The notes beneath the pieces were generated by a model that saw only the letters and a list, made by a program, of their open reading frames with translations, searched no databases and was not told the origin of the DNA. A stretch of DNA of 64,000 nt, taken from assembly GCF_905220365.1 (NCBI RefSeq), contig NC_061140.1, positions 6,202,501-6,266,500 of the forward strand, given 5' to 3'. Of the stretch, positions 56,165-64,000 are shown one piece after another; position 1 is the first letter of the stretch, and each line of letters begins with the position of its first letter. The DNA is from Vanessa cardui (lineage: Eukaryota > Arthropoda > Insecta > Lepidoptera > Nymphalidae). Made by a program: the position numbers and the translations under genes.

Positions 56165-59100
56165 GTGAGTATTGTTTTATACATTAAGTAATTTTATTAT
56201 ACAAATGGTAATAATAATAAAAATATATTTAAAAAATTAAATCTGTTAGAATTTAAACAATAAAAAAATAATCTAACGCTAAAAAAGTCATCGAAATAAT
56301 GAATAAAAAAAAACTGAAATTATAGAGGCCGTCCCAGGATGTTACTAGCGGAGGTCTTTGGTCTGGGGAACCCTATGTATTTTTAGCGATTTTTTTTAAG
56401 TTTTCGAGATATGTACGGTTTTGATTTATTTTCAGTTTTTTTTCAAATTTTGGACGGTTTTAGCTATAATTTTGTATAAGACTATTTGAGATTTTCTTCT
56501 TGAATATTATAGCTAGTATGTGTTTTTGCAGATAAACACACATATTAACCATAATATACAGGTATTTGAGACCTGTATATACTAGCCCATGTAGATTTTG
56601 TCCGGGTAGAATAAGAATTTTAATGACATTCCTTTTGTAGCGCCGCCTACTGCATCCAACATAACCCATGGTATCCATTAACACACAATAATATACAAAA
56701 ATGTTCATTAACATTGCTCGGACCGTTGAGGAAGAAATATATTATCTGATGAGAAATAAAGACCAGTTGACTAATCACACAAATCTGTAACTATTTGTTC
56801 AGAATTTGGTATTTTATTGTAATTTATTCTTATATTATTTAGTGCTTTCAATGATTTATATACAGATTCGTGCCAATATTTGCCAGAAAGGTGTGCAGAC
56901 GGATAGCTAACAAATAGGCTTTTAATGCATTTATTATTTAGTTGCAGTAAATTATGCCTGATAAACACAGTGTGATCTGAGAATTTAATTTGTGAATGAC
57001 ATATATAACCTAAATATTGTACAGATATTTAGATGCACTGTCTAATAAATAAAAAATTGTTTGAATTATTCAAGTATTTTAAGTAAAAACATTCTTAGAA
57101 AGTTTAAACTTACAACATTTTCTGAAAATATTTACATAAAAGATGAATAAGCTTTAAAGGATACACAGCCTTCCATAAAACCGAGACTTAAAATAGAGAG
57201 AAAGAGACAAAAGATCTTTAAAATATTGTCAAGATTTATTTTTTTATTGTTTCTGAAATTGCGATAACAACTTCTCACGTGTTATGTTTTATATAAAGTC
57301 GGGGTAAGAAAAAGTTCGTCACCTTATGATCTATTTTCGTGTGCTCAGTATGAGCGATAATCTGACATTACCGATCGAGAATGACATATTGCGTCGCAAT
57401 GATTTGATGTTTAGATTCAAAAGGTACTAAGAGTTTACGACTTGATAAAGCAATGAATTTGAAAACTGAAGAAGGTTTTTTTACTCTGCATTCTTGCAAG
57501 AGTACAAATTGAAGCGACATTATTAATTGAAAACAAGATATTAAACATAACTGTCAAGCCGGGGCGAGTCGCCGGTTATTTCACACATATACGAATATGT
57601 ATAATACACATCGCATATATCTATCAAATATAAGTTAAGACACGACATAGAATAAAATTAAATAATTTAATAAGAAATATGTTGTTATTATTCAAGGAAT
57701 TAAATTAGTATAATATCAAATAGTTAATAAGGAGTTATGGCTACGATTTGTATACGAGGTGTTATGACAGATTTGTGAGTTGTAATTACCGCATGACCTC
57801 TTATTTACCTAACTTCGTGTATAGGGTTAATTATGCTTAATACTGGTGATATATTGTATGGGTACTTAGGTAATAGGTACTAGGTAAGAAGTATTTTATT
57901 GAATTATTTTTATTGAAGTTTTTTTTTTATATCCATATTGAAGTAGAACGGAAACAACAATGGTAGTGAGTTTAATTTTTTATTTCGAAATGTTCAATGT
58001 AGATTAGAGAAACACCCACCCAGTCATAAACATATAGATACACTTTAACTTGATTACACTTTAGTGCGTACAGTAAAAGCTCAGAAAGTACATTCTGATC
58101 CATTAACTTTATATAAACTTAAAGGTGTAATATTATTCATCTCATTAAAAAACGTTTTAAAATTCTTATATTACTAAAGTGTAACGATCAAATAATTTAT
58201 CGTTTATATTAATGGTGACAGCTAGATGTAAACAAGGCTGTGGGCGACAACCGGCGTGCACTCTTAATTTGATTTATATTAACATTAGTTTAATTAAGGA
58301 TTTTGAACAATTACGCAGAGTTTTTATAATTAATACTTGTCACATCGAATGTGTAAATAATAAACTAAATTTTAAGGTTCGGCCACACATACACATAAAT
58401 ATAAAGCACGCAAACAATTTATATAAATAAAATCTATTATTTAAATGCGTTGTTAGGAAAACTGTCTAACTCTTATTGAATTGTTGATATAATTATTCTT
58501 TTGCTGTTATCTTTTAATAAATATAATAACTGCAGTGCCATTTAGTAGTTAATCAGCAAATACTAATAAATAATAGGTGCTCCATATAATAGAATAATAC
58601 CTCATCTGTAATAAAATGACATATTTGAGTTCCATGCTGTCCAATGATATTAAAATCTTTAATCTCAAAACATCTAATCTAATTTTACAGATACTGTTCG
58701 GTCAGTGTTCGAAATTCGAACTGGTATTTTTTTCTCCCATTTTTTTCGCTTAGACTAAAGCCTTACAATAACTGCCATATAAAAAAAACAAAATGATCAC
58801 AGATTAGAAAATTGTACTGAACTGTTATACCTTTACCTAGAAAATGATCACAGAGTAGAAAAATGTATTTCACTGTTATACTTATAAACATATTTATACA
58901 TAGATGAATTAGTGTTAAGCCCAACTAGACATCAACTCTCAAGACTCACAAGGGTACACTACCGTAATTTATTCAATAGAATTTAAGTATTTAATGCATC
59001 ATATATTTGAGTATAAACATGTTTTGACTATCAATACAAATGCTATAATCAATTTAAATGTAATTTACAAATTAAGCGTAGATTTATTAAGAACTTTTGA

Positions 59101-62100
59101 TCAATACAATATCATTGATAAATTATATTAATCACGAACTTACGTTCAACGACAGGTAATACGTTTCACACTTAATTCTAATTAATGGCCTATTAGTGAA
59201 CGTTTTCAATTACGTATTTCGTTTGATTTATAAGTCAATACATTACTGAGTATTTGATGATTAAGAACTGCGCCGAGATTACGGTGATCATAATGAAATC
59301 AACTATTTTTATTGGTATTTACGTCACAGTCAGAACAGGGTAATATTGACTGACAAGGGCATTTCTTTAACTGAAAATTTAGATTAGGTTTGGATTATAT
59401 GTACGCGTGATATACGGGTTTTTGGCGGATAGGTCGTATTGCTTATTATATGTGTATATACGTGTAGTTGAAAGTAACTATGTGTGTACATAATGACTGT
59501 AAACTTTAAGAAAATATTATTAACCTTAGTACCTCTACGTGAATTAAGGTTCTATATTTTGAGAAATACATTTGTGTTTATTTGTCAAGTTTTATTTTAG
59601 GTTGTTTTAATTGACAAGTTTGATTGTAACACGCTAATTATTCTATATATTTTTATTTCACAAAATCATGTTTTAATTAGAATGTTCTAAATATAAATAT
59701 TTTTTTAGTTAGAATGTTTATACGTTGCTTCCTTACGTATTCATTCTTTATATTCAACATTATATTTACTTAATTGATTTTTAACGACTGATGACAAAGT
59801 TTCAAAGGGTTTTTTTGAGATGACCTTTGCTCGTACTAATTTCAATAATTTTATTAATCTTTCACTGGTAAAAGCTAGTAATAAGATTAAGAGCGTATTT
59901 TGTTTTTCATACTAAAGTTAACACTTAATCTTCAATTCCTTGAAGTTAATACGATTTAATAACATGAATAATTAAAAGTACATAATTTAAGCTTATATGC
60001 ATGATAGTTTTATAATGTCATAAGTCGTTATTTTAAGTGGTGTTAAGTCTTTATTATAATGATGAAGTTTTTGGTTAATACATTTTCAAAAGTAAATTAA
60101 ATATATGCTACAGTGACCACTGGGCCTTATAGCATAATAAATATGTCTCAGTTCATTAAAATTCTCAGGCATATGACAGTCCTAACGTTGGTAAAACGGC
60201 GCCGGCATTAATATAAATTTACTAGCTAATTTACATTTGTATAAAGTCATTAGCCAAATAAAGACAAGACGTTCTTTATAAGATATTTCACAAATATTTT
60301 GTTAAGACATTTGCTGGTCCCGTGACTTTGTTTGCATGGACTTTGTACTCGGAGATACATTTCGGCCCATCTAGGTGGTGGGTGCTTTCTCTTATTCTTT
60401 ATTCAATATGCAAACTTACACTCTGCTCTCAATTTTGTTGGTTAGTAAAATAAAGTCGGTAGCAGTCATCATCACCATCCATCACACTTCTAGGCTATTC
60501 CACAAATTACTTCTAATACGAGTGGACTTGCCTTTCTTCACAGTGCATTCCTTCATCGAGCATAAGATGAATCTTTAACTCGACAAATTAAATATTGCTG
60601 ATCTGAGTTTTAATCTGCAATAATCATTTAACAATCCTTTTCATACCATCAGGGCAATCTTGGCAATCACACGCTAAGTAAGTAACTAACATAAGCAGTA
60701 AAAAACAACTCCTTATGCTTATACCTCTTGAGTTTCATTATTATGAATTGATATATTTAAAAAAAGTTTTAAACGATACCTTAAATATACTTATAAAACT
60801 TGAACGCATGGAATGGTGGCGAGAATGCTAGCAGCATTGCCTCGTTGAATCTCAATTCCGATCATCTGGGTAAAAAAACAAACCAGCCCTCAGGTCACCA
60901 GTGGACGGAATAAAACGAGGTGTTATAAAAATTTAAAGGATTAATTATTTTAAAAAACTTTCCATGCAAATATAGTCATTACACAAATATAACGGAATGT
61001 CTTAAAATATGACATTAATGATTATTGAACCCTTTTATATAAAATGCAAATTTGTTTCCTTTTCAATTAACTCCTGCGATTGCACTATCTCGTTTAAAAT
61101 GTTTTTAAAAGCAGATAATCGTAAAATATGTAACATATTGTTTTTGATACATAAATTAACATTATATCTTATTATTGTTTAAATATAAAAATAAATAAGT
61201 ATACGAAATCTTAAGTAAATACCTATTTATACTTTTAATAAACAAATGTTTATTATATTATGTAAAGTAATAATTAACAGTTCTATGCGAAAACAAAATA
61301 TGATCTGTACAAACAGACGCGTCGCTTAAACATGTAAACACTTTCTGGAATAGAAACTTTTTGTGTTGTTATTTTATTTGATTATTATACATTTTTTATT
61401 TTAACCGCAGAAGCAAAAAGATTCGTTATAAATAAATATTTAAAATGTTATGTCATTATTTGATTTTTTTTGTAATTCTCTTTCAGGATAAGCTATTTAT
61501 TATTATATATGAATATATAAGATATTATAAGTGTAACATACATATATTCGCGGATTGAGTTATTTTAGTTTAAAAACTGAAATAACAACGTTCTCAATTA
61601 TGATTGAAATAAATGATATTCAGCTACTTGTAGACCATCAGCTGTTTTTAGTTACCTATTAAAGGGATTTGAACACCATAGTCAATGTTCTGATTGCTTC
61701 AAATTAAGTATTCTGAGGCTAAAAACAATAAATAATAAAAAATTGCAATTCATTATCATCTGGAATCATAAGGATACACAACTAACTATTATAATTTCCT
61801 ATATTTATTTTCTAAAACTCTCTTTTAAAATATAAATAGCTATTACATCACAGCTGATATTCTATTTTTAAAAACGTGTTTTTTGATCATTTGAGAAATA
61901 AATATACCTTTTAATACCTTCACTTTGTAAAAGGCGATAAAAATAAAATAAATTCGGCGGACACGAGATCACTCTATTCGAAGCGTTCGGAACCGCGAAG
62001 AGTATTCAGTAATTTATATAAATAATGGAATAAGATATAATGTTAATGAGGTGATGTAAATTAGCTCCATAAACGTATTATAAAGATACCATGAAGCTCG

Positions 62101-62193
62101 TTTTCGATCGTAAAAAATAATCACAAAAGTAATATACACTAATGATATTATAATTAAATGGCTTATAAATATATTGCTATAGTCATTGGATTG

Positions 62194-62198
<5 letters not shown>
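56165..62198. other. Non-coding AT-rich stretch, possibly intron of the 56123 gene
   Basis: No exon found. Repeats seen: an unnamed unit from 56330 (AGGCCGTCCCAGGATGTTAC), a Helitron-like scrap at 57553-57580 (GTCAAGCCGGGGCGAGTCGC), a SINE A fragment in complement at 60485-60650, and a piece at 60800-60920 (GCATGGAATGGTGGCGAGAA) whose start recurs at 37444-37475. The frames at 56460, 58212 and 60375 have no support. Confidence 0.45.

Positions 62199-62254
<56 letters not shown>
62199..62254. repeat. (AT)28 microsatellite
   Basis: An uninterrupted AT dinucleotide run of about 56 bp, the longest simple repeat in the window. Confidence 0.96.
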
Positions 62255-62256
<2 letters not shown>

Positions 62257-63297
62257 TTAATGTAATAGTATTTTTTTAAAGTCATCTGTCATGCTGTGTT
62301 TTTAGTAACAATTTGATTTATTTGTTAAGTTTAATAAAAATCTGTTCCATATATACTTCAAGGAGTTGGGTCATTCTTGCCGGTCAGATGTTGTCGTTAA
62401 GGAAGCTGATTTATTATGTAATTTGTTTTTAATTATACTAATACTTTCTATCATATCAGTTTCTTTAATTTATTTGAAATATATAGTAAATATATTTAAC
62501 AATGGCAAAAAAATCCTAACGAATATTATAAATGTCACAATGCGTTTGTTGTCCACAATAACTCACTTAACTAGTTACTCAATTAACTATTGTCATACAT
62601 TTTTTCAAAAGTACAATAACGCACTTATGGTACAATACAGGTAGACGAAGCCCCGTGCGTAAACTAGCTATTCATAAATTATTTAACGACTTAAAAATAA
62701 TCAAAACATTGATATAAAATTATTTGATGTGTCCAGCATTAAGAAGACAAACTAAAAAAATTAATCATTCGAATACTTAGAATCAAATCTATTAAAAAGC
62801 AATAAAACCATAGATACATAATCTTATGTACCTATATAAGACATAAATTTAATGTAAAATTTCGTAATCGTGCTTTTATCTGACTCATCTTGTAAACAGA
62901 ATCCTTGATCGGTGTTTGCAAGCGCCGGCGCCTCGACCATCAACTTTGTATCTATATAAGCAAATGTTAGGTAAATTTGTAGATAGCAAATATCGTAAAA
63001 ATATACTAATACGATGTATTTAAATTTTTTTTTTTCGATTCGTTGTGACGTCAGACGTTACGAGGACAACGGATATTATTAATAGTCCTAAAACAATAAT
63101 ATGGATTCAATTTTAACGCTTAAAATAATGTTATAGAGGTCAGATTTGATTGTTTGTTTATTTCTGAATTGGAGCAAAATTTAGTAACGCAATTTTGTAA
63201 TGCAAATATTCTATGCTTCACACTAGTTTAGGTCAGACATAGGATACACGGAGTGTTTGTATGTTGCTATTTTTAAGGTATTGTTATATATTTTAGA
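62255..63297. other. Non-coding AT-rich stretch
   Basis: No exon or named repeat. The 92-codon frame at 62366-62644 begins with a plausible ATG context but turns into AT-driven Ile/Asn/Leu sequence without a domain. Confidence 0.45.
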
Positions 63298-63594
63298 GAG
63301 TCGAGATGGCCCAGTGGTTAGAACGTGTGTATCTAAACCGAAGATTGCGGGTTCAAACCCAGGCAATCACTGCTGATTCATGTGCTTAATTTGTCTTTAT
63401 AATTCATCTCGTGCTCAGCGGTGAAGAGAACATCGTGAGGAAACCTGCATGTGACAAATTTCATAGAAATTCTGCCACATGTGTATTCAACCAACCCGCA
63501 TTGGAACAGCGTGGTGGAATATGGTCTAAACCTTCTCCTCAAAGGGAGAGGATGCCTTTAGCCCAGCAGTGGGAATTTACAGGCTGTTGTTGTT
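63298..63594 (+). mobile_element. SINE family A, full length
   Basis: Box A TGGCCCAGTGG, box B GGTTCAAACCC, a complete body, and a short (TTG)n tail. A 13 bp repeat TTGTTATATATTT lies at 63281-63293 and 63590-63602, overlapping the tail at the right. It is very similar to the 1207-1516 copy. Confidence 0.88.
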
Positions 63595-64000
63595 ATATAT
63601 TTCGTAAACATGTTTCGGATTAGAAAGTCGACAGATTCCCAAGTAAATCTTCGTCAAATATATAAAAGTCATTTTTCATTAGCTCCTATAATAGCCTGTA
63701 AAATTATGGTATATAGCCTTTCTTAATAAATGAACTATCTAACATTGAAATATTCTTTCAAATCGAACTAGTAGTTTCAGAGATAAGCGCGTTCAAGCAA
63801 ACACGTTTTTCAGCTTTATTATTGTTGTGTAGATGAGAACTTCAATATTTCAACGCATTTGGCGTTCGCAAGAGCTCCAATATCCGTTTCCAGTAAACTA
63901 GTGTCAATCTGTCAAATCGTTCGCTATCAGCACGACTCACTATAGAGATCTAAATACGCGAACTTTGATATTAGCAAGAGATGGGGTCGATATGATATTT
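63595..64000. other. Unassigned window end
   Basis: The last 200 bases are less AT-rich. An acceptor-like CACGTTTTTCAG at 63811-63812 is followed by 45 open codons to TAG, without a recognisable domain. Too weak to call an exon. Confidence 0.25.

Noticed and set aside
58212..58430. Frame with RCKQGCGRQPAC, cysteine-rich start
   Set aside because: Considered as a continuation of the ADAMTS-like gene, but the phase and cysteine pattern do not fit and the rest is AT-driven.
61484..61560. CTCTTTCAG acceptor followed by 23 open codons
   Set aside because: The frame is Ile/Tyr-rich AT sequence without similarity to any family expected here.
62366..62644. 92-codon frame with membrane-like composition
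   Set aside because: Low-complexity AT-driven residues, no conserved motif, and no splice or promoter signals.
1..64000. CRISPR array, operon, prophage or biosynthetic cluster
   Set aside because: No regularly spaced repeats, no dense ORFs and no ribosome-binding sites; the window is eukaryotic.

Overview
This 64 kb window looks like nuclear DNA of a lepidopteran, most likely a butterfly and probably a nymphalid. The reasons are its high AT content, sparse short exons in very long introns, and a dense load of repeats characteristic of Lepidoptera: tRNA-derived SINEs ending in (TTG)n, a second tRNA-like SINE ending in (ATTT)n, Helitron-like ends of the type GTGCGAAGCCGGGG...CTAG, an R2/R4-type LINE with a restriction-like endonuclease, and a Jockey/Daphne-like LINE ending in (TTGAT)n. 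The species assignment is inference; no rRNA or mitochondrial marker is present.

Layout. Positions 1-1000 hold the 3' end of an R2/R4-clade LINE with an intact reading frame to its stop. Positions 1000-11170 are AT-rich intergenic or upstream DNA with scattered SINEs and one TIR element. Positions 11173-27894 carry the only host gene I can reconstruct: five exons on the + strand encode a signal-peptide-like stretch, one thrombospondin type-1 (TSP1) repeat and the ADAMTS-type cysteine-rich module. This is the N-terminal half of an ADAMTS-like (lonely heart / no long nerve cord / papilin-type) extracellular matrix protein. All four junctions have splice signals and compatible phases. Its introns are full of antisense SINEs and TIR elements. 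Positions 28000-56000 contain no further exon of that gene that I can see. They hold a 5'-truncated LINE reverse transcriptase (30442-31659), a small poly(A)-tailed retro-insertion with an 11 bp target duplication, nested SINEs and several Helitron-like elements. At 56123 a short exon (initiator Met, hydrophobic core, consensus donor) suggests the start of a second secreted-protein gene. The remainder to 64000 is AT-rich, with a (AT)28 microsatellite and one more SINE.

The genes do not form a pathway here. The interest lies in the ADAMTS-like gene with its enlarged TSP1 loop, and in a well-preserved record of transposition. One case is a SINE inside a TIR element whose uninterrupted sister copy, 33 kb away, shows the empty site. 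Another is a SINE inside a SINE, and a third is a SINE subgroup with a different 3' tail. I found no prokaryotic system, CRISPR array or virus-like gene cluster.
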